From Stramenopiles sp. TOSAG23-6 (Eukaryota > Sar): a stretch of 20,676 nucleotides of DNA. Within the stretch, counting starts at the first letter, position 1; each line of letters opens with the position of its first letter. This document shows positions 7,572 through 18,531 of the stretch, piece by piece. The translations under genes were made by a program, and so were the position numbers. Location: contig LT636034.1 of assembly GCA_900128565.1 (NCBI GenBank), forward strand, positions 1 to 20,676, read 5' to 3'. Under the pieces are notes generated by a model. That model did no database searches. It was not told where the DNA came from and was given only the letters and a program-made list of their open reading frames with translations.

Positions 7572-10500
7572 ATGGCTACCAAGAGCTTAGAAGATTGGGA
7601 AGATGAGCAGAAAGCACAGGAAGATGATCTTTTATATTTTGAAAAAACTTACTTGAAAAAAGACGACATAAAAGAAGAAGAAAAAACAGAAATACAACGG
7701 GACGACTTGCTAGATTCGAGTCGTAGTACAGAGCAAAAAGAATATGACCCAATATCACGAATCAAATTTCAAGACAATTTACAAGAGCACATTAATCGCG
7801 TAGTAAATGATGTTGCAGATTCAGTTGCGCGATCTTGTCTTGTGCCTAAAGATGACGAAGATGTAGTAGTCCGTGGAACTCTTCATCGAGCGAGAAATTT
7901 GCTCGCTTTAGATGGAGCGATAAATGCATTTATCATTATTTCTTTTGTTGAAGCAGTACCTCAACTTTCAAATAAGGATCCCAATAACAACATGCGTAAT
8001 TGTTCTCCTAAAAATAGTGTCATGTTTAGACCAAAACGGGAAGTTCATCGTACAGAAATTATAAGAGATTGTATACGAGGAAATCCAACGTGGAAAGACG
8101 GCACTTTTAATTACTCAGCAAAGAGAGCCAAACCTTCAAGCTCACAAGATATTCCAAAATTGGGAGAATTGTTATTTTCTTTATATGATAATAAGAATGG
8201 AAAATATAACGAATTTATTGGTCAGGTTCATATACCATTAATATCCCTATTATCGCCGTCTTTGTCGACACCAGGTTTATTACACGGTTGGTTTCCGCTG
8301 AATCAGAACCGTTATAAATCTAGCCCACGGAAGAGTGTAACAACTAGTGACCATGACAATATTGGCGAAATTGAATTAACTTTACGATTAGGTGCTAGTG
8401 TGGGTAATGAACAACTCGCTGCTCGTGCTGCAGCTGCATTAAACCAAACTGGTTTTCATTATAACAGAATGTCGAAGACCAGTACAGATGAAACAAAACA
8501 TAAAAGTGTTGATGTTTCAATCGATACCGGAGATACTTTGCGGAGTGATGAACATGTACTTCTTGTTGATTCGATGAATACACCTATAGCTGAAATTGAT
8601 ATTGAAAAGCAAATGGCTATAACGAAAAAACGTGTAAAGCAATCGGCTAAAGTCATTCCTCTCTCAGATGGAATCAAAAAGGCTCGAGCAGGTATTCTGC
8701 CTCAAAAAGAAGTTGCTAAAGCTGACATACAAGTCGATAAGAAAGATGACAAGAAAACGATAAAGAAAAGAAATCAACGGAGAAAACAACAGGGTCGGGT
8801 AACTGGTGCTTTAGTTGCTGAATATACAGCCGATGGGAAACCATCTGGGCGATCTAGACGAATGTATCCCGTGGAAGTTCGAGGCCCTGGGATATCAAGA
8901 AGGAGAAGAGAGTCGAGACGTATCAAAAGAGAAAATGAAAGAGCCGAACAAAGACAAAAGGATCCTTCATGGGCATCCAGTAAAACAGACTCAAATGTAA
9001 ATGGGAATCCTCAGGCTGATGAAAACAAAGCCAAAGTAGAGCTACATCATGCTAAGCTCCGAAATATGAAAAATGCAAAGATTAAACAAGAAAATAGACA
9101 ACAAAGAAAACGACTGAAGAAAATAGCACGTCCAATCCCAGGGACAAGAAAGAACAACAAGAAAAAAACATCAAAACTTCGAAAGTCTCCAAAGGGTAAT
9201 AACCAAAATGAAAACCAAAGTGAAATGACGTCAACGGAAATTGAAAGGGCAGGGTTTGAATCTGAATTAATGCGGCTAAAAGTTCTTCGAACGAAGCTTA
9301 AAACAGAAATTAAACATTTGACCACTCGTATTGGAAGTGTCAAGAAACACTCTAGGCGACTACGTGCAAAAGCAATAATGGGTGAAAAGTTTGCAAAAGT
9401 TGTTCGTTCTTCGAGCACACAAAGTAAAACTAGCCAATTAGGTGAGAAACGGCTTTCCAAAACGACACCAAATACAACACAAATAGTGTCTTTGAAGATA
9501 AAACTTGCATATCAACGTGATAAGCTACAAAAGGGTATCGAGAACTTTGACAATACATTAGCAGGTCTGCGGAAATCTCACCAGGATGTAAAAGAAATGA
9601 AAGAAATGCAAAAAAAATTGGAATATGACATTGCATGCGCACAAGTTCGAAAGAAGTGGACAGCAGCGCGAAGAATGTATGAATTCAAAATCAAAAACGG
9701 TATCAATACATCTGATTTGGTATGGCCTCCAAAAGGTATCGATCCACTACTTGTTCAGGAACAAACCGAAATTGATAAAGTAGCAGCAAATATTTTAGAA
9801 CTGAGAAAAGCTGCTGCGAAAGTAAACATAGCCGAGAATAGGAGAGATTTTAAATTACAAAGAGACATTGAAGGACTTAAAGTTGAAGAAGGAAATACTG
9901 AAAGTACACTCACGAAATTAAAACAGTCCTTGTCTAATGTAATGACTGAAAAGAAAAATGCGGCTGAAGAATTAGCAGAGCTGGAAGAACTCGATGAAAT
10001 AGTTCAATTGAAAAGATTTTTACGTATACTTCAGCAAGCTGTTATGCAAAGTGGTTCGCCAAGAGCGAAGGATCGATGGAACAAAAACCAAATGACATCG
10101 AGGGCGCAGAGGCGAAAACAAAATTTTCAGCAAGAGTCCTGGAAATTAGGTGAAAACACGACCCTAACAAATCTAACCGAGGAAAAAACTTTGAATGATC
10201 ATATAAACGTAGCTGATACCGAAGCTAAGGCAAATGCAGTAGAAGCTGATACAAAAATAGATGTACCTGAGAAAAATACAGTAAATGAACTTCCAGTAGA
10301 AGCTGATACAAAAATAGATGTACCAGAGAAAAATACAGTAAATGAACTTCCAGTAGAAGCTGATACAAAAATAGACGTACCTGAGAAAACTACAGTAAAT
10401 GAACTTTCAGTAGAAGCTGATACAAAAATAGATGTACCAGAGAAAACTACAGTAAATGAACTTCCAGTAGAAGCTGATACAAAAATAGACGTATCTGAGA

Positions 10501-10667
10501 AAACTACAGTAAATGAACTTCCAGTAGAAGCTGATACAAAAATAGATTTACCAGAGGAAGGTATCAGCGATAGCGACTGTCTAAATGATGATGAACTTTT
10601 TGAAACAGTTGGATCACGCACAAGTATAAGTGGAGAATCAAGTGAAGAAGATATATTTGCTAGATAA
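7572..10667 (+). CDS. C2-domain protein with basic coiled-coil body and C-terminal repeats
   Basis: A 1031-residue protein without introns. Residues 1-90 are acidic and polar. Residues about 98-275 read as a C2-type beta-sandwich: VRGTLHRARNLLALDG at the start, NPTWKDGTFNY in the middle, LLFSLYDNKNGKYNEFIGQV near the end and IGEIELTLRLG last. It has a long lysine/arginine-rich insert around 130-170. Few of the expected calcium-binding aspartates are evident, so binding could be calcium-independent; that is inference. Residues about 385-550 are strongly basic with RRRRESRR-like runs, and about 560-690 and 750-850 look like coiled coil. From residue 890 a 19-residue unit (VEADTKIDVPEKNTVNELP) repeats six times, followed by an acidic tail. 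No signal peptide or membrane span is seen. A membrane- or cytoskeleton-associated scaffold is plausible. The family beyond the C2 domain is unknown to me. Confidence 0.85.
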   Translation: MATKSLEDWEDEQKAQEDDLLYFEKTYLKKDDIKEEEKTEIQRDDLLDSSRSTEQKEYDPISRIKFQDNLQEHINRVVNDVADSVARSCLVPKDDEDVVVRGTLHRARNLLALDGAINAFIIISFVEAVPQLSNKDPNNNMRNCSPKNSVMFRPKREVHRTEIIRDCIRGNPTWKDGTFNYSAKRAKPSSSQDIPKLGELLFSLYDNKNGKYNEFIGQVHIPLISLLSPSLSTPGLLHGWFPLNQNRYKSSPRKSVTTSDHDNIGEIELTLRLGASVGNEQLAARAAAALNQTGFHYNRMSKTSTDETKHKSVDVSIDTGDTLRSDEHVLLVDSMNTPIAEIDIEKQMAITKKRVKQSAKVIPLSDGIKKARAGILPQKEVAKADIQVDKKDDKKTIKKRNQRRKQQGRVTGALVAEYTADGKPSGRSRRMYPVEVRGPGISRRRRESRRIKRENERAEQRQKDPSWASSKTDSNVNGNPQADENKAKVELHHAKLRNMKNAKIKQENRQQRKRLKKIARPIPGTRKNNKKKTSKLRKSPKGNNQNENQSEMTSTEIERAGFESELMRLKVLRTKLKTEIKHLTTRIGSVKKHSRRLRAKAIMGEKFAKVVRSSSTQSKTSQLGEKRLSKTTPNTTQIVSLKIKLAYQRDKLQKGIENFDNTLAGLRKSHQDVKEMKEMQKKLEYDIACAQVRKKWTAARRMYEFKIKNGINTSDLVWPPKGIDPLLVQEQTEIDKVAANILELRKAAAKVNIAENRRDFKLQRDIEGLKVEEGNTESTLTKLKQSLSNVMTEKKNAAEELAELEELDEIVQLKRFLRILQQAVMQSGSPRAKDRWNKNQMTSRAQRRKQNFQQESWKLGENTTLTNLTEEKTLNDHINVADTEAKANAVEADTKIDVPEKNTVNELPVEADTKIDVPEKNTVNELPVEADTKIDVPEKTTVNELSVEADTKIDVPEKTTVNELPVEADTKIDVSEKTTVNELPVEADTKIDLPEEGISDSDCLNDDELFETVGSRTSISGESSEEDIFAR
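10239..10580 (+). repeat. Six-copy 57-bp coding tandem repeat
   Basis: Units start at 10239, 10296, 10353, 10410, 10467 and 10524. Each encodes 19 residues beginning VEADTKID. The first five differ by only a few bases (for example AAT/ACT giving EKN or EKT, and one P to S); the sixth diverges after its first third. The unit length keeps the frame. The antisense strand also stays open across the array, which is a by-product of the periodic sequence. Confidence 0.95.
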
Positions 10668-10723
10668 TTTATTAAAAGAAATAAATTCTAAATTCCAAAT
10701 CATGTGTACTTTATAAACTATTT

Positions 10724-13700
10724 TTACGAGAACAAATCATCGCGATCAATTGTCACAGCTCCAGCACCTTCAACCTCAGAGAAATTCAAGAAATGTTGTT
10801 TTCTGTGTATTTCATCATAAAATGTTTTCGGATTAGCCAGACATAAGTCGTAATGCATCCCTTTAGAATGCTTTATTCCCTGGAAATTATAATTCCAAAT
10901 GTTATCCTGTGGCACTAAGAAACTTCCAAAGAAACGATCCGATAAAAGTAACTGAGTTTGTTCATAATGCGAGGGTGAAAACCCAACGGGACTTGGAGTT
11001 TTATCATCATTTTGTCTGCCCCAATCGAAACCCTCAGGCGTGAGCTTGTAGCATGAAAGAGAGCAACTTCCTGGAGTAAATGAGATCGGTAATACAACAG
11101 TTGTTTCACCATCCCAGGATGTATTATCTGCCATAACTTTCGCATGCATTGTTACGTCGTATGGTGATAATCCATTTAGTTCCGCCGGTTGAGTGTGAAT
11201 CCATCCAAGTGGTTCAAGACCTTCAATAAAATCATGCTCAGGTAATTTAGTAGGAAATGTCACGCCTCTATGAGTACCAATTTGTGGAACCATGACGATA
11301 AGACGAATTTCTTTTACAGATGGATTTTCTGCTGGAGAAATACCATAAATGTAACCACCAACAATTGTACGTAAATCTGAAATGCAGATGAATTGTTTCA
11401 GTATGTTCTTCGGCATTACATACGTAAAACCTGTAGCACCATCCTCATCGCCATTGCCAACAAATATATTTTTGCATCGCAGAGGTAAATTTGTTGCAGA
11501 AATTGCACGCATTCTCCAATCTGTTTTACTAGCAAAAGTATCTTGTTCATATTGTGACGTATTTGTAACAATCATTTCATCACCATGTTTGTTCACAGTT
11601 CGTGTTGTCGTTGCTGTCAATTGTGAAGCTTCGCGCGCTTGTTTCTCTATATCAGCAATTTGTTGACGCTGTAAACTTGGTGCAGCAATTTCCATTCCTA
11701 AAATAATATCTCTTATTTCTGATTGAGTAAGACTTTGAATACTGACATTGTTTTTCTTACCAAAGTCTTCAAGGATCAAATCTTTCAATGAAACCTCAAC
11801 TTTAATCCATTCTTCATCAGTGAGGGTAGGCCAGATATGATGACCAGCAGTAACAGTAGTAGTGTCTGGTCTCAACACAATCTTAGCTTTATCGTGACTT
11901 ACATGTAGAGCTCTCAGAATAAGAATGAGTCGAGAAAACGCAGTATATGATGAAATTGTTTTGAGCCAATCATCATAAATGTTGAATAAAAGCATTTGAG
12001 GTTCAGTTGCTTTAAGAATTAAATCGCCAAACTTTTCTACCTTCAAGCACGCCATAAATGGCAATTGCAAATCACAACCTTTAATCACAATATTNGNAAA
12101 ATCNATNAATGNANCTCCATCGGATCCAAGAGAAATGGCCGAGTAACAATAATTTGCTTTGGTTGTTCTTCAACAGGGAGAGAACGAATCAGAGCAGCAA
12201 CTTCTTCTGCCGTTTTCCATTTTGCCAACTGTGATAAACGTTTCTGGCCTGCCCATACCGAAGTATGAATAATTTTCAAAAACAACTGTCCTGTTCTTGG
12301 ATTGAAGATGAATATTGCACCATTTATAGGTCTTGTTGTCAAATTACCATCAAATGTCTTATGTATTGTGACACGATATACGTTTGTATCGTCAACAAAC
12401 CAAATTATTTGGTTGGAAAATAATTCACCATAATTCTGTGATGACAAATACGGTTCTGTAGGCTCTGAAGAATACAACTGAAGACCTTTTCGAATACGTT
12501 CTCTCAATACATACAGTGCTGGATTAGACTTCACTATTTTCGCCATGGCTTGCTGTACCAAAGGCTTGCAACCCGGGAACCAATTTCCGAAGCCTGAATA
12601 GAGATTATATGCAAGATCAACTGCAAGAATTACACCAGTAGGAGACGGATATATAGACATATTATCAGTTGTATAATCCAAAAACTTTGCACGACTATAC
12701 CGTTCAATATCATGAGAGTCATAATCACCCCATCTACATTGGATATCTAACCAATATTTCGTGGTAGTTGTATCATCATAATTATCTTTTGGGTCATGTA
12801 ATAATGCCGGCTTCGCTACTTGCCATTTGTAAGCCGCAAATAATAAAATATCAGCACAAGAGGTATTCATTTTGTAACTTTTACGAGGATGAATCGTTTC
12901 TTTCTGTACGTTTTCGATTTCTAATGCATCCAGTTCTTGATCAAATACTTGGCATATATCCATCACAATACTTTCATGAATTTTTTGCCACAAATGGGCA
13001 CGAAATATCTGAATAAGAGAAATTTTCAAAGTAGGAATTTTACCATGCATGAAAATACCAGTCAAATCCAATTGTACTTGAAAACCAACATATACATTTG
13101 CACGATTAATTGTTGGAGACCACCATAAAGTAAAACGTCGATTCGGAATCTGATTCAAACCTGAACGCTGCGCATTTGTCAATTTTTTAAATCTCATAGA
13201 TTCTTCAAAACCAGATGCTTTTTCCCAAAACAATCCTTCCCAAGTTGGAAAATAAGTTCCCTTGAAGAGCGTGTGTTCTAAAATACCTTCAACGCCGCCC
13301 AAAGCTTGGATCATATCCGTACGATAATTATTTAAATTCCATAATTTACCATCGTGACGTTGATGAGTCCACCAAAACGGGTCAGTTCTATATTGAATAT
13401 ACTGACGAAAATGTTTACGTACGCGCCAACCTTTATCGTATGCAAGAGTATGCCGATCTTTTTGAAACAATGTATTTATACGAGGCACACCACGATCCCA
13501 AGAGTCTTCAAGATCTTCTAACGTTAACCTTCGATTTTGAGCATTAGCCTCTTGACGTTTGAGAGCATATTCAGCCCAAACACGTTGACTATCAATAAAT
13601 TCAGCTTCCCATGGTTGGATGTAACGATATAAATTAGGGATAAGTTGATCTTCCTCATGAGACATACCAGACCTAAAATGAGTAACACCTGCATCAGTTT

Positions 13701-16700
13701 GCTTGGAGTACCGTAAATCAGATTGTGGAATCAAAACATGACCCATTGAAAGCATTCCTAGACCACCCAATTCTTTTGGGGTGTAGAAGACTACAGGAGG
13801 GAAACGACTAGGCATTTTTGAATTTAAACCAACTTTAATCCGTGTTTGCATCTTATTTTCACATTTTACAAGAATATCAAGAAGTTCTTGTGTATGTACT
13901 ACAGCTTCACGATAATATACCATGAGACTAATACATGCTGTATTCCACTTATTTGCAATTTTAGTGAAAGTCGCTTGACCAGCTGTCATAAGTATATTTC
14001 GAACACGATTTTCAAATTCAAGACAACCTTCTGCGTCTACACGCAAATACGCTTGTGCAGTCCTTTCTTTTGTTTCTTCATTTTGTAGATTCCACACGCC
14101 ATCTTTATTGACAAAATCCGACATATTTGCCATGCGGCACTTTGGAAGAATGCGTACTTCAAATCCACACATATTAAATAATACATTAGGATTATCACGA
14201 CTATAGACTGATACGAATGAATGTTCCCATTCTAAAGTTGTCACTGAACGCGGTAATCTATTATTCAGATCCCAAAATGTTGCCCTTCCTAAATTAACAT
14301 CATGTTTCATTAAACGCATTCGAGCATCACGAGGCCAACATTTTTTGTTATTATACCCAACAATATTTTCATTATTTGGATCCGGATTTTCAGTGAGATA
14401 TCTTTGAATAAGATCTTTACTCTGATCAGAAGAGAATTTCAACAACATAAAGACTTTATCAATATATCTAGCATACATTCGAATAGGATGACGGACTTCT
14501 GTTTCCAACGAATCAAAAGTGAGAAATTCATTCGGACGCTGAGGAGGACCTGCAAGCTCAGATGCACGAGTTAGACCTAGCGACAGAAGATCAAGCACGA
14601 GACCATAATATTGAAATATAAAGGATGCGAATTGAATTCCTCTAATGAGACCGTAACTGTTAGTATGCATCATATCCTTGAAACTTAACACAACATTATT
14701 TTTAGCAGTCATATAATCAGCGATATTATGATCAACAATTAAACGCAAAAGTCGGTTTAATAAAGTCAAATCGATTTTCTCGTAGACTTTTTCAAATTTT
14801 GATTGAACCATAACTAGACATTCGCCATTCTTTGTCTCCCAGACGTCATGTAAATTATTCATTCCCTGACACCATTTGTAAACAAGTAATGGAGGTGGTT
14901 CTGAATCAGCAGGCTTGACCCAATTTGGAAATAATCTTCTTTTATCAGCTTCATACCAAATGTATTGGTCGAGGTATTGATCAGTTATCTTCTCTAAAGG
15001 CTCGACTTCATATACCGGAATTAAATGAGTATATAAATCTAAAAATGTCATACCTACTTCTTTAAATGCACGTTGCACTAGCATATGTCTTTTGATACGC
15101 GCCAAAGCTTCATGAGGATTATCATACGCCAACTCAACTAGACCTAATTCTTCACGTTCACCACTTGATAGACGATGTTTTGTCGTATATATTTCTTTCA
15201 ATCTTTCAAGAGATAAAATAAGTAGTTTCGTATCGTGCTTGTAAGACAAAGGAGGGAATGGAATAGGAGCAAATTTTCTTGATTCTAACCAATGTACCGT
15301 TGTAGTATATATAGCAACAGCTTCTTCAGAGGAAACATATGGACCATCTTTAAGGTAATTATGTTGTCGCTCTTGTTCAGCTTTCAAGAAAAGACGAGTA
15401 AGTCGACCTAGATTTTTCCTCGTAACAGTTTTATTACAAGTTGCGCCTCTACGAACACGTTCACGATTGTAATGAGCAATATTCGTCCACCAATCTGCTT
15501 TACTCTTGACATATCGAAGAATCATGTTTTCAATAGGTGCTGGTAAACCAGGGACTTTCCATGGAATATTAGCTTTCCAACATCGCCAAGCTTCTGATAA
15601 ATGCTGCAAAATAGTACGACTTTTATTAGCTTTGACTCCTTCAGGCATCATATCGATAATATCATGCATAACTGCAGCACGAAGTTCAAGGTCGAAATGA
15701 GATTCTACACGTTGTTTTGTTACAGTTTTAGCAATTCCTTTTGAATGACGTCCTTCAAATTGACGTGCAAGAAGATTTCCGAGCCATCTTTCAAGTAGCG
15801 GTATAATACCTCGAAGGAAGAAGAGCCAAACTCTCCATGTCGATACCCAGAAGCCAACACCTGGACCTTTACCAACAGGACCAGTATTGAAACGATAATA
15901 TATCAAATGTTTCAGATCTTTACACATCCGTATTTGTTTCATTAGCTTATATTTATACCGATACATACCTGTAAGTTGTCCGACATGAGAGAATATATAC
16001 TGCAAACCATCTGCGAGTTGATATGCATCAACATTACCTAAACGATATTGAACATGTGTATCAACAACAAGTTTTGTAAGACGTAATATTTCTCTGGTTA
16101 AATGAAACGCATTACCAAATCGAGATTTTTTCCTTTCTTTTGTAGTCAAAGTTTTGACAGGTTTTAGATTAAAATTGTAATCAAGATGGAGGTACAATAA
16201 TTGCTTTCTATGAATCAGTAAATTTAACATGTTATATCCTTGACGAACAACTTGTAAACCAGCTTCTACCCAATCTAATTCTGTACTTTGAAAAAACTTT
16301 GTTTGTCTGAGCGCTTTAAACAGATATTTTTTATTCAAAGCTCTTGGAGGACGTTTGTGCAATTCATTCTGCACCCATGACTTAAGCAACTTTTGGTATG
16401 AAACACGAACTTTGACTGGCTGGTCTCGAGAAACATGCTCTGTATACCATTGCTTAACTAATGGCACATCAATACAACGACGTGTAAAACCACTCCGCAT
16501 GTTAAAAGGTCTTGGAGCATGTAATAAAGCAATTCCTTCAGCAGTATTAGTAGTACTTATCGGAGTGTTTTGTAAGATAGGTTTCATTCCAACTGGCAAA
16601 CAAAAATCTTCTCCACCGTCTATTTGATCAGCAAGACGATTCCGTTCTTCTTCGATTTCCTTCGATTTTTCATTTTGAACAACTTGAGTACGAAAAGACG

Positions 16701-18090
16701 ATAATGGATTCACCACTGGATCATAATAAAATGCTGGCAAGTCGGGATCCTCAGGTTTTATAAAGCAAGATGGCACATGATGATAAAATGGGATAGCTAC
16801 AGATCGGGGACGGCTATTGTAAAGATATGGCATAGCAATGCGATATTCTGTGCGAATTTGCGATCGAATGATCACTTTGTTGATGTCATTAAATTCATTC
16901 CAATCTTCTTCATCTATGGCTGCGTCTTTATGCAAGGGCTCAAATTTAGGCCCACCTGGAATGGCTAAATTCAATGCTTTTGCAGTAAAAAAAGATTTTA
17001 AATCGAAAAGGTAATAATAATTCTTATCAGATAGATCGGATAACAACTGGCCAGCTAAGCGATAGAGATTACTCATAATACTGACAGGCATTCTCCATTT
17101 TCTGTAAGAAGGACCAAGCACGTACTCAGAATGTTTAAGAGGGCTGCGATCGTACAACCAATCAATGACAGGAGCATCGTCTTCCTCATCCAGTTCCATT
17201 TCTATTGCTGCCAATGGTTCCACATCTAAAAGATTATCACCATAGTCGAGCGCTGGTTCTTCATCGTCAAATGGAGGAAAACGCATACGTTTGAAATTAC
17301 GACGGTCGCGTTTTTCACGTCGCATCATGATCCACATAGTACCCCACTGGGCTTTATACACAGGCTCAATGACCCAAGGGACTTCGTTTACAAAAGTGAT
17401 TGCACCTGTTACGTGATACAGTACCTTGACGTTTTTAACTTGTTCCCACGGCATCGGCATATTTTCCAAGAGTTTATATACTGAATGTGGAACGTATTTT
17501 AGAGCACCAAGATATACACGTTTATCTGTGATATACTTTTTCGACATCATATCTCCGTGGTCTTTCACAACTTTACGCACGTGCTCCGGGGGCATGTCAC
17601 TTTTATCCATTTCGACATAACCATGCTTTCTCTTTTTCGAAAAACGACGCGTGTGCATCTTTTGCCATTTCCTAGCCTTTTCGATTAACTTCTTTCTTTT
17701 GCGTTCCTCAAGTTCCTCGGGAGTAGGTGGTTCGCGTGGTGGAGGAGGAACTTGTCCTTGAGAGTAAATTCCCGGTTGCCCAGGATGAACTTCTACTGCG
17801 TTTGGAAACGAGGGCTGGTGGGAAGAGTATTGTTGTTGGGGTAATCCTGGCGGGGGAAAACCTTGATAACCAGGTGGGGGCATGCCACCAGCCATGGAAG
17901 GATGTGCGTTCGGCGGCAGTCCAGGAGGAGCACCGAAATAATAACCAGGAGGAGCACCCGATCCTGGAGGTGGAGCACTCTGGAAAGGAGCACCCTGAAA
18001 ACCTTGTGGAGGTAATCCTGGAGGTGGACCCTGATAACCAGGTGGGGGCATACTCTGCGCCTCATCATGAATATACCCAGGTCGGGGCAT
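10724..18090 (-). CDS. PRP8: Pre-mRNA-processing-splicing factor 8 (PRP8), with one-base consensus error
   Basis: PRP8 is the largest protein of the spliceosome core (U5 snRNP) and holds the 5' splice site, branch point and 3' splice site at the catalytic centre. The sequence matches the family end to end: KARKWQ and [16 protein letters not shown] near the N-terminus, [64 protein letters not shown] in the RT-like/linker part, then the RNase H-like domain, and finally the Jab1/MPN domain with [10 protein letters not shown] and the C-terminal tail [11 protein letters not shown]. The frame breaks at about 12095-12114, where six Ns occur. The total span is 7367 nt, one short of a multiple of three, and adding one base gives 2455 residues. 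The N-terminal 120 residues are a proline/glycine/tyrosine-rich extension longer than the human one. No introns are visible in over 7 kb. Confidence 0.96.
12095..12114 (-). other. Low-quality stretch with apparent frameshift in PRP8
   Basis: Ns stand at 12095, 12097, 12104, 12107, 12112 and 12114. On the coding strand the region should encode the conserved segment between LDPMEVH and IVIKG. The observed stretch is one base shorter than the codons need, with the missing base near 12104-12105. Conserved PRP8 sequence continues without loss on both sides, so this is a consensus error and not a biological frameshift. Confidence 0.88.
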
Positions 18091-18531
18091 TATCGCATAA
18101 GAGGGAGGTGCGTAAAGAAGGAGTGTAAGGTATTTACGCTTCGGTCCGAACTACTCGCGCGGTGTCGCGAGAGAGAGTGTCGTGTCATGGATGGCATGCG
18201 AACCGAAGCGCGACACAAAAAAAAAAAATTTGAACTCCCTTGGAGGGACAAACCTGTCCGGATCTCGCTGTAAAAAAAAAAGAAGGCTCTAACTTGGCTT
18301 GAAAATTCATGAAATTTTCAACAGAAAATGAGAATTTTCATAAATTTCAACAGAAAAATATAAAATCATAGTATATTTTTTTGCACTTTCATTAATATAC
18401 CTAAAGCGACGTTGAAACTCATGATAATAAAAAATACTAAAATGGAAATTCATATTTATTATTACTATTTAGATATGTATTTTTAATATTATTAGAAACT
18501 CAATTATTTGTAAAACATATTTTAGATGTAT
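18091..18531. promoter_or_regulatory. PRP8 upstream region with structured leader and direct repeats
   Basis: This 441-bp spacer lies between the PRP8 start codon and the DDX52 stop codon, both on the minus strand, so it holds the PRP8 promoter and leader. Within 120 nt of the PRP8 ATG there is an inverted repeat CGCTTCGGT/ACCGAAGCG (18137-18145 and 18202-18210). It encloses the hairpin CTCGCG/CGCGAG (18154-18171). Further out two imperfect copies of a unit of about 30 bp ending TTTCAACAGAAAA lie at 18302-18328 and 18332-18358. The rest is AT-rich with no gene visible. Confidence 0.45.

Noticed and set aside
10239-10580. CRISPR-like array
   Set aside because: The repeat is continuous, in frame and coding, with no spacers, in a eukaryotic gene.
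10199-10621. Antisense open frame across the 57-bp repeats
   Set aside because: It only reflects the periodic repeat on the other strand; there is no independent support for a gene.
10724-12088. An independent MPN/Jab1 protein gene
   Set aside because: It is the C-terminal part of PRP8, separated only by the N-rich low-quality stretch with one lost base.
12953-12975. CACAATAC near 12964 as another intron end
   Set aside because: It lies antisense inside the conserved PRP8 coding sequence, without the 5' or branch blocks, so it is a chance match.
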